The notes under the pieces: generated by a model
Told to the model about the DNA's origin: nothing
The model's database searches: none
The model's input: only the letters and a program-made list of their open reading frames with translations
Part shown: positions 26,314-35,756 of the stretch, piece after piece
Layout: every line of letters begins with the position of its first letter
Numbering within the stretch: position 1 is the stretch's first letter
Assembly (NCBI RefSeq): GCF_001544835.2
Contig: NZ_FCNX02000015.1
Location: 149,314 to 213,313, forward strand
DNA length: 64,000 nt
Reading direction: 5' to 3'
Source of the DNA: Caballeronia fortuita
GTDB taxonomy: Bacteria; Pseudomonadota; Gammaproteobacteria; Burkholderiales; Burkholderiaceae
Translations under genes and position numbers: made by a program

Positions 26314-27108
26314 TCAACTGAACACGAGCTTTGCTCCGACGAGAACGAGCGTCGCGGCGAGCAGGTAACGCAGCAGCTTTTCCGGCGCCTTGGAAGACAA
26401 CATGCTGCCAATGGCGATGCCCGGAATCGAGCCCACGAGGAGCGAGGCGAGCAGCGCCCAGTCGACCGAGCCGAGCATCCAGTGCCCGGCGCCGGCGATC
26501 AGCGTCAGCGGCACCGCGTGAGCCACGTCGGAGCCGACGATGCGCACCGTCGCGAGACGCGGATACAGCAGGAGCAGCACGGTCACGCCAATCGCGCCCG
26601 CGCCTACGGAAGTGATCGAGACCAGCATGCCGAGAATCGCGCCGGTGAGAATCGTCCACGCGGCGGTGCGCGTGGGATGTTCGGGACGGCCGTGTCCTTT
26701 CTTGTAGGCAAAACGTGCGAGTTGCGGCCTGAAGATCAGCGAAATGGCGGTGATGAGCAGCGCCGTGCCGAGTATCGACTGAATGAGGCGCGCGGTGTCC
26801 GGCGACGTAATGCCATGCGCGTGCAGAAGGTAGAGCGTAATGGCCGCGGCCGGCACGCTGCCCGCCGCGAGGCGGCCGGTGATGCGCCAGTCGACCGAGC
26901 CTTTGGTGCTGTGGACGAGCGTGCCGGCGGATTTTGTCGCGGCGGCATACAGCAGGTCGGTGCCGACAGCGGTCGCCGGATGGATGCCGAACAGCAGGAC
27001 GAGCAGCGGCGTCATCAGGGAGCCGCCGCCTACACCTGTCAAACCTACCAGGAAACCCACCGCGAGTCCTGAGGCAGAATAAAGTAAGTCGATATGCGGA
27101 AATGGCAT
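26314..27108 (-). CDS. TauE/SafE (TSUP) family membrane permease
   Basis: The 264-residue protein has about eight hydrophobic segments and the TauE/SafE motifs FLVGLTGVGGGSLMTPLL (about 18-35) and a second related half with ILGMLVSITSVGAGAIG. Such proteins export or import sulphur-containing or organic anions (sulphite, sulphoacetate and others) across the inner membrane. The ATG at 27108 removes an unsupported 50-residue extension. No sulphonate-degradation genes are adjacent, so the substrate is unknown. Confidence 0.88.
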   Translation of the reverse strand: MPFPHIDLLYSASGLAVGFLVGLTGVGGGSLMTPLLVLLFGIHPATAVGTDLLYAAATKSAGTLVHSTKGSVDWRITGRLAAGSVPAAAITLYLLHAHGITSPDTARLIQSILGTALLITAISLIFRPQLARFAYKKGHGRPEHPTRTAAWTILTGAILGMLVSITSVGAGAIGVTVLLLLYPRLATVRIVGSDVAHAVPLTLIAGAGHWMLGSVDWALLASLLVGSIPGIAIGSMLSSKAPEKLLRYLLAATLVLVGAKLVFS

Positions 27109-27285
27109 TGCGCGCGGAGAACCCGGAAGGCGTGTTTGGGTCGAAAAACCGTCGATGATAGCGGGTAAGCGGCCCGGCTGCTGCACGGAAAGCAGCGCCG
27201 GCCGGGCGATTGCGGCGTCCAGCACTTTGGAGCGTGTCCCGAAGTGACTCACGAACACCCTTCAGATAACTTTCAGGAAGGTGCA

Positions 27286-29541
27286 ATGAATACACAGGAA
27301 CAGACGCAACACCAGCAACAACAGCAACAACAAACGCAGGGATCCCAACCAAGGGTGCCGGATGAAGCCTTCATTCCGACCGAGAACGCGAACTTGCCAA
27401 GCGAACGCCAGTTCGTGCTGAAGTCGGGCAACACGTTCGCCGTCTACGACGCCAACGGCGACATTCGCGGCGGCGACGACGGCCTCTTCGTCAACGACAC
27501 GCGCGTGCTGTCGGAACTGGTGCTCACGTTCGGCGGCCGGGCGCCATCGCTGCTTTCGGGCAGCGTGTCGAGCGACAACGCCGTATTCACGGCGCATCTG
27601 ACGAATCGCCCGCTGCCGCCGATCGGCGGGGCGCGCACGCCGGAAGGCGTGATTCACGTCGAACGCAAGCGCGTGCTGTCGGGGCACGTGCTGCACGAAA
27701 GTATCGTGCTGACCAACTACGGCACGGAGCCCTCCACGGTGCCGCTGTCCATCTCCTTCGCTGCGGACTTTCTCGACATGTTCGAGGTGCGCGGCGCGAA
27801 ACGCGGCAAGCGCGGGACATTGCGGACGCCGACGGTCGAAAACGGCGAAGTCGTGTTGCGTTACGTCGGCCTGGATGAAGTGGAGCGGACGGCGCGAATC
27901 CAGTTCACGCCCGCGCCGGACGTTCTGTCGCCGACGCGCGCCGACTACGCGCTGCATATCCAGTCGGAAACCGCGATCTCCGTGTATTTGTCGGTGACGG
28001 CGGTGACGCACGCGCTTTCCGACGCGAGCGAGGAAAGCAAGCGCAACGCGGCGGAAGCCGCCGAGTGCGCGCCCGAATCGGGCCGTCCGGCGATCCGCGA
28101 TGCGCTCGTGGAGGCGCATAGGCGCATGCGCGACAGACGCCGTGCGAGCGCGCGCGTGCGTTCGAGCAACCCGCTCTTCAGCGAATGGATCGACCGTTCG
28201 CTTGCCGATCTCGGCCTGCTCACCACCGATCTCGAAACCGGCCCGTATCCCTACGCCGGCATTCCGTGGTTCTCGACGGCGTTCGGCCGCGACGCGATCA
28301 TCACGTCGCTGCAAATGCTCTGGCTGCATCCCACGCTCGCGCGCGGCGTGCTGCGCTTTCTCGCGGCGAATCAGGCGCGCGAGGATTCGGCGTTCCGCGA
28401 TGCCGAAATCGGCAAGATCATGCACGAAACGCGCAAGAGCGAGATGGCGGCGACCGGCGAGGTGCCGTTCGCGCTGTACTACGGCGGCGTCGACAGCACG
28501 CCGCTCTTCATCGTGCTGGCGGGCGCATATGCGGAGCGCACCGGCGACCGCGCCCTGATCGACGAAATCTGGCCGGCGCTGCAACTCGCGGCGCAATGGG
28601 TCGCGCGCCATTGCGACAAGAATCCGTACGGCCTGCTCGACTACCAGCGCGCGTCCGAGCATGGGCTGGCGAATCAGGGCTGGAAGGACAGTCAGGATTC
28701 GGTCTTTCACGCGGACGGCAAATTCCCCATCGGGCCGATATCGCTCGTCGAAGTGCAGGGCTACGCGTCGACCGCGTTCTCCACGATGGCGCGCCTTGCT
28801 CGCGAACGCGGCGACGACGTCAACGCAAGCGACTTCGAGCGCCGCGCGCGTCATATCCGCGAGCGCGTCGAGGAGATGTACTGGATGCCGGAGCTGGAGT
28901 TTTACGGCATCGCGCTCGATGGCAAGGGTGAGCTGTGCCGCGTGCTGTCGTCGAATGCGGGACATCTGCTCGCGTTCGATCTGGTCGACCGCAAGCGCGG
29001 CGAGGCCGTCGCGCGTCAGCTCGAATCAACGCTCTTTCATACCGGCTGGGGCGTGCGCACGCTCGCGGCAGGGCAGCCGCGCTTTAATCCGATGTCGTAT
29101 CACAACGGCTCGGTGTGGCCGCACGACACGGCGCTGTGCGCGCGCGGTCTCGCCCGTTACGGCGATCGCGGCGCGGCCGTGGGCCTGCTGCAATCGCTGT
29201 TCGAAGCAGCCGTCACGTTCGATATGCGCCTGCCCGAGCTTTTCTGCGGATTCACACGGCAACGCGGCGAGCGGCCCATCGCCTATCCGGTCGCGTGCCT
29301 GCCGCAGGCGTGGGCCGCTGGCACGCCCTTCATGATTCTCGAAGCGTGTCTCGGCATGACGGTGGATGCCATCAACGAAGAAGTGCGCATCGACCGGCCC
29401 GAGCTGCCCGAGGGCATCGACTGGCTGGAAATTGGCGATCTGCGGCTGGGCGATAAAACCGCGACGATCACGTTCCGGCGCGTCGGCGGGCAGGTGATTC
29501 CGTCGGTCGAAGGCGATGTGCGGGTCGTCGCGGTGCTTTGA
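27286..29541 (+). CDS. Amylo-alpha-1,6-glucosidase/glycogen debranching-type protein
   Basis: The 751-residue protein starts with a Gln-rich tail (QHQQQQQQQTQ, residues 8-18). It continues with the N-terminal glycogen-debranching domain (about 45-270, GDDGLFVNDTRVLSEL) and an (alpha/alpha)6 catalytic-type domain (about 300-720; STAFGRDAIITSLQ, NQGWKDSQDSV, SYHNGSVWPHDTALCARG). It should act on alpha-glucans or trehalose-related sugars in the cytoplasm. An AGGAAGG site precedes the ATG at 27286. It is divergent from the TauE/SafE gene. The poly-Gln start is coded by CAG/CAA triplets and may vary in length. Confidence 0.9.
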   Translation: MNTQEQTQHQQQQQQQTQGSQPRVPDEAFIPTENANLPSERQFVLKSGNTFAVYDANGDIRGGDDGLFVNDTRVLSELVLTFGGRAPSLLSGSVSSDNAVFTAHLTNRPLPPIGGARTPEGVIHVERKRVLSGHVLHESIVLTNYGTEPSTVPLSISFAADFLDMFEVRGAKRGKRGTLRTPTVENGEVVLRYVGLDEVERTARIQFTPAPDVLSPTRADYALHIQSETAISVYLSVTAVTHALSDASEESKRNAAEAAECAPESGRPAIRDALVEAHRRMRDRRRASARVRSSNPLFSEWIDRSLADLGLLTTDLETGPYPYAGIPWFSTAFGRDAIITSLQMLWLHPTLARGVLRFLAANQAREDSAFRDAEIGKIMHETRKSEMAATGEVPFALYYGGVDSTPLFIVLAGAYAERTGDRALIDEIWPALQLAAQWVARHCDKNPYGLLDYQRASEHGLANQGWKDSQDSVFHADGKFPIGPISLVEVQGYASTAFSTMARLARERGDDVNASDFERRARHIRERVEEMYWMPELEFYGIALDGKGELCRVLSSNAGHLLAFDLVDRKRGEAVARQLESTLFHTGWGVRTLAAGQPRFNPMSYHNGSVWPHDTALCARGLARYGDRGAAVGLLQSLFEAAVTFDMRLPELFCGFTRQRGERPIAYPVACLPQAWAAGTPFMILEACLGMTVDAINEEVRIDRPELPEGIDWLEIGDLRLGDKTATITFRRVGGQVIPSVEGDVRVVAVL

Positions 29542-29589
29542 TGTGCAGGACGCACGGCCCCGAATGAGCGCCGTGCGTCCGGTTCGCAC

Positions 29590-30771
29590 TTAAACGGCCA
29601 CGCTGCCGACGTAGTTTTCGGCGAGCGCGGTCGCAGCGGCGCGCGATGTCGTCACGTGTTCGAGTTCCGCGACCTGAAGGCGCTGCTCGAACGGCGACGT
29701 GTCGTCGAGCTTGTGGAGCATGCGCGTCATCCACCACGAGAAGTGCTCGGCGCGCCAGACGCGCTTGAGCGCCGTCTCGGTGTAGCGAGTCAGCTTTTCG
29801 CTCGTGCCTTCCGTGTAGTAGTCGAGAAGTGCGGCGTTCAGCACGCGCACGTCCGACACCGCGAGGTTCAGGCCCTTCGCACCGGTCGGCGGCACGATGT
29901 GCGCGGCATCGCCGGCGAGGAAGAGCTTGCCCGACTGCATCGGCGTGGAAACGAAGCTGCGCATGCCGACGATGTTCTTCTGGAAGATCTTGCCTTCGGT
30001 GATCTGCCAGCCGTCGGCGGTATCGACGCGTGCGTGAAGTTCGGCCCAGATGCGGTCGTCGGACCACGCATCGACGGAATCTTTCGGGTCGCACTGGAAG
30101 TACATGCGCTGCACGCCCGGCGAGCGCGTGCTGATGAGCGCGAAGCCGCGATCGTGCCGCGCGTAGATGAGTTCGTCGGAGGAGGGCGGCGCTTCGACCA
30201 GAATACCGAACCACCCGAACGGATAGATGCGCTGATAATCCTGCCGGACCGTTTCGGGAATCGACTGGCGCGCGACGCCCTGCGAGCCGTCGCAACCAAT
30301 GATGAAGTCGCATTCGAGTTCTTCGTCGCGGCCTTCGTGCTGATATTCGATGCGCGGCTTGCGATCGCTGCCTTCCTGGAAGTCGTGCAGCGTCACGTTC
30401 GACACGTTGAACTTCAGTTCGCCGTTCGCCGCGAGACGCGCCGCGACCAGATCCTTGATGACTTCGTGCTGCGCGTAGACCGTGATCGAATGCCCGGTCA
30501 GTTCGGTCAGCGCGATGCGGCGGCGCTGGCCTTCGAATGCGAGTTCGAATCCGTGATGCAGCGCGCCTTCGGCCTGCATGCGCGCGCCGAGGCCGGCTTG
30601 ATTGAGCGTGTCCATCGTGCCTTGTTCGAGCACGCCGGCGCGGATCGTCGATTCGATGTCGTGCTGGCTGCGCGCTTCGAGCACGACCGATTCGATCCCG
30701 CGCAGATGAAGCAGATGAGAAAGCAGAAGCCCGGCGGGGCCCGCGCCGATGATGCCGACCTGAGTACGCAT
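29590..30771 (-). CDS. pobA: 4-hydroxybenzoate 3-monooxygenase (PobA)
   Basis: The 393-residue FAD monooxygenase has the dinucleotide motif GIIGAGPAGLLLSHLL (residues 5-20), the DG motif IIGCDGSQGVARQSIP and the second FAD motif LAGDAAHIVPPTGAKGLNLA. The length and these motifs match PobA, which converts 4-hydroxybenzoate to protocatechuate with NADPH and O2, feeding the beta-ketoadipate pathway. No pobR-type regulator or pca genes are adjacent. An AAHS-type MFS transporter that could import the substrate lies 19 kb away. Confidence 0.93.
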   Translation of the reverse strand: MRTQVGIIGAGPAGLLLSHLLHLRGIESVVLEARSQHDIESTIRAGVLEQGTMDTLNQAGLGARMQAEGALHHGFELAFEGQRRRIALTELTGHSITVYAQHEVIKDLVAARLAANGELKFNVSNVTLHDFQEGSDRKPRIEYQHEGRDEELECDFIIGCDGSQGVARQSIPETVRQDYQRIYPFGWFGILVEAPPSSDELIYARHDRGFALISTRSPGVQRMYFQCDPKDSVDAWSDDRIWAELHARVDTADGWQITEGKIFQKNIVGMRSFVSTPMQSGKLFLAGDAAHIVPPTGAKGLNLAVSDVRVLNAALLDYYTEGTSEKLTRYTETALKRVWRAEHFSWWMTRMLHKLDDTSPFEQRLQVAELEHVTTSRAAATALAENYVGSVAV

Positions 30772-30956
30772 GATTGTCTCCGTGAGGCAATGGTGATGTT
30801 GTGCGTACAGTGTCGGCAGAGCGGCTTTATGCCGCAACGCGATACGGAGGATAAGGGATATCCGAATTTGAGATAAAGGCCTCAAACCGCGCCTAAATCG
30901 CAGGAATTACGGGTAAATCCCTAGACGGCGCGGGGCATCGGCCCGCGCCAACCAAG

Positions 30957-32009
30957 TTACTCCGCTGCCTTTTCCTTCATCTGATTGCGCCGATACTCGC
31001 CCTGCCGCGTCAGCATCCAGCCCGGATATTCCGAGGGCAACTGGCTTACCTCGTCGAGCGCGGCGAGCTCATCTTCGTTGAGGCGCACCTTCGTCGCGGC
31101 GATGTTGTCGTCGAGTTGTTCGATCCGCTTCGCGCCGATGATCACGCTCGACACCACCTTCTGATGCAGCAGCCACGCAAGCGCAATCTGCGCGACCGAT
31201 ACGCCTTTCGACTCCGCCATGCGCCGCATCACGTCGACGCAGTCATACGCGCGCTCGACGTTGACTGGCGGGAAATCGAACGTGGCGCGCCGGCTGCCTT
31301 GTTCCTTCGCGCCGTCGCGCGTGAACTTGCCCGACAGCAATCCGCCCGCGAGGGGACTCCAGACCATCAGCCCGACGTTCTCGCTTTGCAGCAGCGGCAC
31401 GATTTCGCGCTCCAGATCGCGGCCCGCGACCGTGTAATACGCCTGCAGCGACTCGAAACGGGCGAGGCCGAGACGCTCGGAAAGGCCGAGCGCCTTCATG
31501 ATCTGCCACGCCGCCCAGTTCGACACGCCGATGTAGCGCACATGGCCGTGCTGCACGAGATTGTCGAGCGCGCGCAGCGTTTCCTCGATCGGCGTCGCCG
31601 GATCGAAACCGTGAATCTGGTACAGATCGACGTGATCGAGTTGCAGCCGCTTCAGGCTCGCCTTCACGCCATCGATGATGTGATAGCGCGATGCGCCGCG
31701 CGAATTCGTGCCCTTCGTGCCGGTTTCGCCGAGGATCTTCGTCGCGACGACCACGTTCTCGCGCGGCACGTTGAGGTTCTTCAACGCCTGACCCGTGATG
31801 ATTTCGGAGCGGCCATCGGCGTAGACGTCGGCGGTATCGATGAAATTGATGCCCGCATCCAGCGAGCGGCCGATCAGCTTGTCGGCTTCCGTCTGCTGCA
31901 ACTGGCCGATGTTGTCCCAGATGCCGCCCGTTCCGCCGCCGAAGGTCATCGTGCCCAAGCACAGTTCGGAGACAAAAAGACCGGTATTGCCGAATTTCCT
32001 GTAGCGCAT
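30957..32009 (-). CDS. Aldo/keto reductase
   Basis: The 350-residue TIM-barrel protein carries the AKR tetrad: Asp and Tyr in DTADVYADGRSE, Lys in VVVATKI and His in YQIHGFD. It also has the NADPH-binding segment near the C-terminus (SSVIIGAKRIEQLDDN). It should reduce aldehydes or ketones with NADPH. The start MRYRKFGNTGLFVSEL is typical. It is divergent from an AraC-family gene at 32238, a common arrangement in which the regulator responds to the same toxic carbonyl compounds; this link is inferred. Confidence 0.9.
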   Translation of the reverse strand: MRYRKFGNTGLFVSELCLGTMTFGGGTGGIWDNIGQLQQTEADKLIGRSLDAGINFIDTADVYADGRSEIITGQALKNLNVPRENVVVATKILGETGTKGTNSRGASRYHIIDGVKASLKRLQLDHVDLYQIHGFDPATPIEETLRALDNLVQHGHVRYIGVSNWAAWQIMKALGLSERLGLARFESLQAYYTVAGRDLEREIVPLLQSENVGLMVWSPLAGGLLSGKFTRDGAKEQGSRRATFDFPPVNVERAYDCVDVMRRMAESKGVSVAQIALAWLLHQKVVSSVIIGAKRIEQLDDNIAATKVRLNEDELAALDEVSQLPSEYPGWMLTRQGEYRRNQMKEKAAE

Positions 32010-32237
32010 GGTTGCTCCCGAGTGACTGGAATGGCGCGCTTTCCAACGACTTCCCACAATCGTTTCGATGGCAGAGCGCGCCGGCAATGCAGTATCGTCC
32101 CGGCGTGCGGCGGGTTCATAGCCTGATCCTGCTCAATCCTTGCCTGTTCCTGCAAACGCTCGAGGTGAGACCGAGCATTCCCGCGCCCGCGCGAGTAAGC
32201 TAGGCAGACTCCTTCTTTCCGACTCCGCCCGCACATC

Positions 32238-33218
32238 ATGGCTCTGAACGACACGCCAGGTTTTGCCGAAAAAGACAGTCACGACCAGCCGAGAGAAGCG
32301 CGTCACGACCCCGCGCTGGATCAGGCGCGGCTCGATCTCGTCGCGCTGCTCGACCGTTTCACCGTGGGCTGCGAAGGTTCCGTGGAAACGCCGGTGCCGG
32401 GCCTGTTCCTGCATCGGATCATGAATCCGGGCGGCCCGAAGCACGGCATCCAGACGCCCGCGCTCGCGCTGATCGCGCAGGGCAGCAAGCGCCTCATGGT
32501 CGGCGACGAGGTCTATATTTACGACCCGATGCACTATCTCGTGTCGTCGGTGGATCTGCCGGTGTGCGGACAGGTCTCGGTGGCGAGCGAATCGGAGCCG
32601 TATCTCGGCATGCGGCTCGATCTCGACGTCGACGAAATCACCTCGCTGATCCAGGACGAAAGCCTGCCGCCCGTGATGCAGGCAGACGCCTCGCGCGGCC
32701 TGTACGTAAACCGCCTCGGCAATTCGATGCTCGACGCCGTGCTGCGCCTGCTGCGCCTCGTCGATGCACCCGAAGACGTGCCGATTCTCGCGCCGCTCGT
32801 CAAGCGCGAGATTCTCTATCGGCTGCTGATGAACGGCTCGGGCGCGCGCCTGCGCCAGATCGCGCTGCAGGACAGCCAGACGCAGCGCATCGCGAAGGCG
32901 ATCCAGTTGCTGCGCCAGCATTTCGATCAGCCGCTGCGCGTCGAGGATATCGCGCGGGACGTGCATATGAGCGTGTCGTCGCTGCATCATCACTTCAAGG
33001 CCGTCACCGCGATGAGCCCACTGCAGTATCAGAAGCAGTTGCGGCTGCAGGAGGCGCGCCGCCTGATGATGCTCGATATCGTCGATGCCGCCACGGCCGC
33101 GCATCGCGTCGGATATGAAAGCGCGTCGCAATTCAGCCGCGAGTACAGCCGCCTGTTCGGCGCGCCGCCGCTGCGCGACACCCGCCGCTGGCGCGAAGCG
33201 ACTGCCGCCGGCGCCTGA
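32238..33218 (+). CDS. AraC family transcriptional regulator (AraC_N type)
   Basis: The 326-residue protein has an N-terminal AraC_N sensing domain (about 45-205, with HGIQTPALALIAQGSKRLMV) and a C-terminal double helix-turn-helix (about 222-320, RVEDIARDVHMSVSSLHHHF). It probably controls the divergent aldo/keto reductase gene, from which it is separated by 228 bp. The effector is unknown. Confidence 0.88.
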   Translation: MALNDTPGFAEKDSHDQPREARHDPALDQARLDLVALLDRFTVGCEGSVETPVPGLFLHRIMNPGGPKHGIQTPALALIAQGSKRLMVGDEVYIYDPMHYLVSSVDLPVCGQVSVASESEPYLGMRLDLDVDEITSLIQDESLPPVMQADASRGLYVNRLGNSMLDAVLRLLRLVDAPEDVPILAPLVKREILYRLLMNGSGARLRQIALQDSQTQRIAKAIQLLRQHFDQPLRVEDIARDVHMSVSSLHHHFKAVTAMSPLQYQKQLRLQEARRLMMLDIVDAATAAHRVGYESASQFSREYSRLFGAPPLRDTRRWREATAAGA

Positions 33219-33384
33219 ACCACGATATTTCGATGAACCACTGGCCGAGCGCGCGCGAATGGTCTTGAATGGATTGCCGACTGGCGATGCGACGGCGCTG
33301 CCGCATCGATTTATTTCATCGTCCGCGGAATAGTGCAGCGCTTCCGAACGTTCTACGGATACTTCTACAAAAAGGAAAGATGAA

Positions 33385-33765
33385 ATGAAGAAGCGCATCC
33401 AGATGTTCGCCGCCGCCGCAACAGTCGCCACCGCTTTTGCATCGCTCGCGTCGTCCGCTCAGGCTGCGGCGCCGAAAGAATCGAACGGCATGTACGTCGA
33501 TGAGAACGGCATGACGCTCTATACCTTCGACAAGGACACGAAGGGCGGCCCGAGCGCGTGCAGCGGCGGCTGCGCGCAGGCCTGGCCCGCCGCGATGGCG
33601 ACTGACTCCGACAAGCCAAGCGGCAAGTGGACCATGGAATCGGCCGACGGCGGCAAGCAATGGGCCTACGACGGCAAGCGCGTCTATCGCTTCGCCAAGG
33701 ACACGAAACCCGGCGACAAGAACGGCGACAACTTCCGCGACGTCTGGCACGTCGTGAAGCCCTGA
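33385..33765 (+). CDS. Secreted repeat protein (COG4315-like)
   Basis: The 126-residue exported protein has a signal peptide (about 1-27, ending AQA-A) and two copies of a short secreted repeat (residues about 35-72 and 82-126). Each has a GMTLYTFDKDT- or KRVYRFAKDT-like strand pair, and the protein carries a CSGGCAQAWP motif. The family is found near ECF sigma factors and its function is not settled. AAAGGAAAG lies before the ATG. It is the first gene of the sigma-factor locus. Confidence 0.88.
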   Translation: MKKRIQMFAAAATVATAFASLASSAQAAAPKESNGMYVDENGMTLYTFDKDTKGGPSACSGGCAQAWPAAMATDSDKPSGKWTMESADGGKQWAYDGKRVYRFAKDTKPGDKNGDNFRDVWHVVKP

Positions 33766-33782
33766 CGAGACGTTTCATCGGC

Positions 33783-33820
33783 GCGGGCTCGCGGAATAAA
33801 TCGGCGAGCCCGCCGGTCTT
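33783..33820 (+). terminator. Hairpin after the secreted repeat protein
   Basis: A perfect 10-bp stem, GCGGGCTCGC (33783-33792) with GCGAGCCCGC (33804-33813), is followed by a weak CTTTC tail. It is probably a partial terminator or attenuator ahead of the sigma-factor genes. Confidence 0.55.
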
Positions 33821-33840
33821 TCAATCAACGGGTAACGATC

Positions 33841-34008
33841 ATGAAACGATCGATCGGAGTCGCGGCGCTCCTGGTCGCGCTCGGACTCACCTTGGGCGCG
33901 GGAGGCTGCGCGACCGGCATGCAAAATGCGCCTGCATCGTCGGGCGCACCAGGCGCAGCAGGCGCAGCAGGCGCGCCGAGCGGGCCTGCAGGCGGGGGCA
34001 GCTACTGA
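33841..34008 (+). CDS. 55-residue lipoprotein with collagen-like Gly-X-Y tail
   Basis: This is a short gene with a lipoprotein signal (MKRSIGVAALLVALGLTLGA, then GGC) and a mature part of only about 32 residues that reads SGAPGAAGAAGAPSGPAGG: Gly-X-Y triplets rich in Ala and Pro. AACGATC precedes the ATG. It sits between the secreted repeat gene and the sigma-factor gene, so it is probably cotranscribed. Function unknown; it could be a spacer or surface tether. The Gly/Ala/Pro bias could also be simple GC-rich low complexity. Confidence 0.65.
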   Translation: MKRSIGVAALLVALGLTLGAGGCATGMQNAPASSGAPGAAGAAGAPSGPAGGGSY

Positions 34009-34054
34009 TGGCGCGTGCTTTCATCGATTCGCGCGTGCCCGCGGGCGCACGGCC

Positions 34055-34579
34055 TTGAGCTTCGAGAGCGATCTTCTCGCGCACCTGCCGCAGTTGCGCC
34101 GCTATGCGCGGGCGCTGACAGGCGACCGCGCGTGGGCCGACGATCTCGTGCAGGACGCGACCGAGCGCGCGCTCAATCGCGCAAAATCGTTTCATGCCGG
34201 CACGAATCTGCGCGCGTGGCTCTTCACGATCATGCGCAACTTGTACATCGACCAGTTGCGCGGACGCCGCGATATCGCCGTCGACGATGAAACCGCGCCC
34301 TGGCGGCAGATGGCCGCGCCGCGCGGCGAAGTCGACGGTCTCGTGCTGCGCGACGTGCAGCGCGCGCTGTATTGCCTGCCCGTCGAACAGCGCGAGGTGA
34401 TGTTGCTCGTGTGCGTCGAGGAAATGAGTTATCAGGAGGCATCCGTGGTGTTGAACGTGCCGACCGGAACTGTGATGTCGCGCCTGTCGAGGGCGCGCGA
34501 ACACATGCGCGTTCTGCTCGGCGAAGAATCCGGCCGCAAGGCGTCGCCGTCGTCGCTGAAAGTGGTGAGCCGATCATGA
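34055..34579 (+). CDS. ECF RNA polymerase sigma factor
   Basis: About 174 residues with sigma region 2 (RRYARALTGDRAWADDLVQD and the NLRAWLFTIMRNLYIDQLRG segment) and region 4 (LPVEQREVMLLVCVEEMSYQ, followed by the helix-turn-helix VPTGTVMSRLSRAREHMR). The start is taken as TTG at 34055, giving the usual LSFESDLLAHLPQLRRYA beginning. Longer in-frame starts overlap the lipoprotein gene. Its TGA overlaps the anti-sigma ATG (34576-34579). It redirects RNA polymerase to a small envelope or stress regulon, probably including the secreted genes just upstream. Confidence 0.88.
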   Translation: MSFESDLLAHLPQLRRYARALTGDRAWADDLVQDATERALNRAKSFHAGTNLRAWLFTIMRNLYIDQLRGRRDIAVDDETAPWRQMAAPRGEVDGLVLRDVQRALYCLPVEQREVMLLVCVEEMSYQEASVVLNVPTGTVMSRLSRAREHMRVLLGEESGRKASPSSLKVVSRS

Positions 34580-35367
34580 CCAGTCAGGACCGTCCATCCG
34601 AAGGCGGCGACCGCATGGGTCCCCCGAAGCCCGATCGCGAGCTGCAGGCGCTGTCCGCCTTCATCGACGATGAACTCCACGGCGACGAACGCGATGCCGC
34701 CGCCGAACGCATCGCGAACGATCCCGCGAGCGAGGCGACCGTCGCCGCCTATCGCGCGCAGGACAACGCGCTGCGCGCGCTCTTCGCCGATCAGGGCGAG
34801 CCGCAGATCGTGCGCGTGCGGCCGCGTTCGCGCGAGCGTTATCTCATTGCGGCGTGCTTCCTGATCGTCGGCGTTGCGTGCGGTTTTTTGATGCACATGC
34901 TGCTGCCCGCGTTCGGTGACAGCCCGCGTTTCGCGGAGCGCGCGGATATCGCGTATGCCGTCTATGCGCCCGAGCAGCGCCATGCGGTGGAAGTCGCGGC
35001 GTCGCAGCAGGATCATCTCGTCACGTGGCTGTCGAAGCGGCTCAATCGCGCGGTGACGATTCCGTCGCTCGCGGAATACGGCTTCCAACTCGTCGGCGGG
35101 CGCCTCTTGCCGGACGAGGAAGGGCCGGCGGCGCAGTTCATGTATCAGAACGCGGCCGGCGAGCGGCTCACGCTCTACATGACGACCGCCACGATCCGGC
35201 GCAACGACAGCCGGATTCGCACGCTGAAGGACGGCCAGCGCACGACGTTCTACTGGGCGTGGGATCGCGTGGGCTATGCGTTGTCGGGGCAGATCGGCGA
35301 GGCGAAATTGCAGGCGATCGCCTATGACACGTGCAAGGAACTCGGCGGCGATCCAAAGAACTGGTGA
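34576..35367 (+). CDS. Anti-sigma factor, membrane-anchored
   Basis: The 263-residue protein has an N-terminal cytosolic anti-sigma-type domain (LSAFIDDELHGDERDAAAERI, about residues 20-40), one membrane segment (LIAACFLIVGVACGFLMHML, about 93-112) and a periplasmic domain of about 150 residues. It lacks the His-x3-Cys-x2-Cys zinc motif, so it is a non-zinc type. The four-base overlap with the sigma-factor gene gives equal expression. It should hold the sigma factor until an envelope signal releases it. Confidence 0.88.
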   Translation: MTSQDRPSEGGDRMGPPKPDRELQALSAFIDDELHGDERDAAAERIANDPASEATVAAYRAQDNALRALFADQGEPQIVRVRPRSRERYLIAACFLIVGVACGFLMHMLLPAFGDSPRFAERADIAYAVYAPEQRHAVEVAASQQDHLVTWLSKRLNRAVTIPSLAEYGFQLVGGRLLPDEEGPAAQFMYQNAAGERLTLYMTTATIRRNDSRIRTLKDGQRTTFYWAWDRVGYALSGQIGEAKLQAIAYDTCKELGGDPKNW

Positions 35368-35382
35368 GCGGTGAAGATCGGA

Positions 35383-35421
35383 AAAAAGGCTGCGGCGAAT
35401 CGTATTCGCCGCAGCCTTTTT
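35383..35421. terminator. Perfect bidirectional terminator
   Basis: An 18-bp perfect stem with a three-base loop (left 35383-35400, right 35404-35421) begins with AAAAA and ends with TTTTT. It can therefore end transcription both from the sigma operon on the plus strand and from the small gene at 35437 on the minus strand. Confidence 0.92.
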
Positions 35422-35436
35422 CATGCGCTATCGCGT

Positions 35437-35661
35437 TCAGTAATAGCGATGCGGCGGCGGAGGCGCGACGTGATGATGATGCCGCTCCCATTCCTGACGC
35501 TGCCAGTAGCGATGGCCGTCCCAGTAACGGTCACCATGCCATCCCACCGTCACGCGATGTTCGGGGCCGTGATGCACGTCCGCCGATGCCACGTTCGTGA
35601 GACCCATGCCGAGCGCGGCGGCAAGGGAAGCGATCAGCAGGCTTTTCTTTGTCTTGTTCAT
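35437..35661 (-). CDS. Small exported His/Trp-rich protein
   Basis: The 74-residue protein has a signal peptide (MNKTKKSLLIASLAAALGMG..ASA, about 1-27) and a mature part of about 47 residues rich in His, Trp, Arg and Tyr (WHGDRYWDGHRYWQRQEWER, then HHHH). The His cluster may bind a metal. An AAGGAGC site supports the start. No family function is known to me. Confidence 0.75.
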   Translation of the reverse strand: MNKTKKSLLIASLAAALGMGLTNVASADVHHGPEHRVTVGWHGDRYWDGHRYWQRQEWERHHHHVAPPPPHRYY

Positions 35662-35756
35662 GATGTTTGCTCCTTGGTCGTTTGCTTATCGGCAAAACCG
35701 CGAGTCATGTGGTAGCAGTTTCGCCGTGATCCGGTGCGCGATTCGCAACTGGATCG

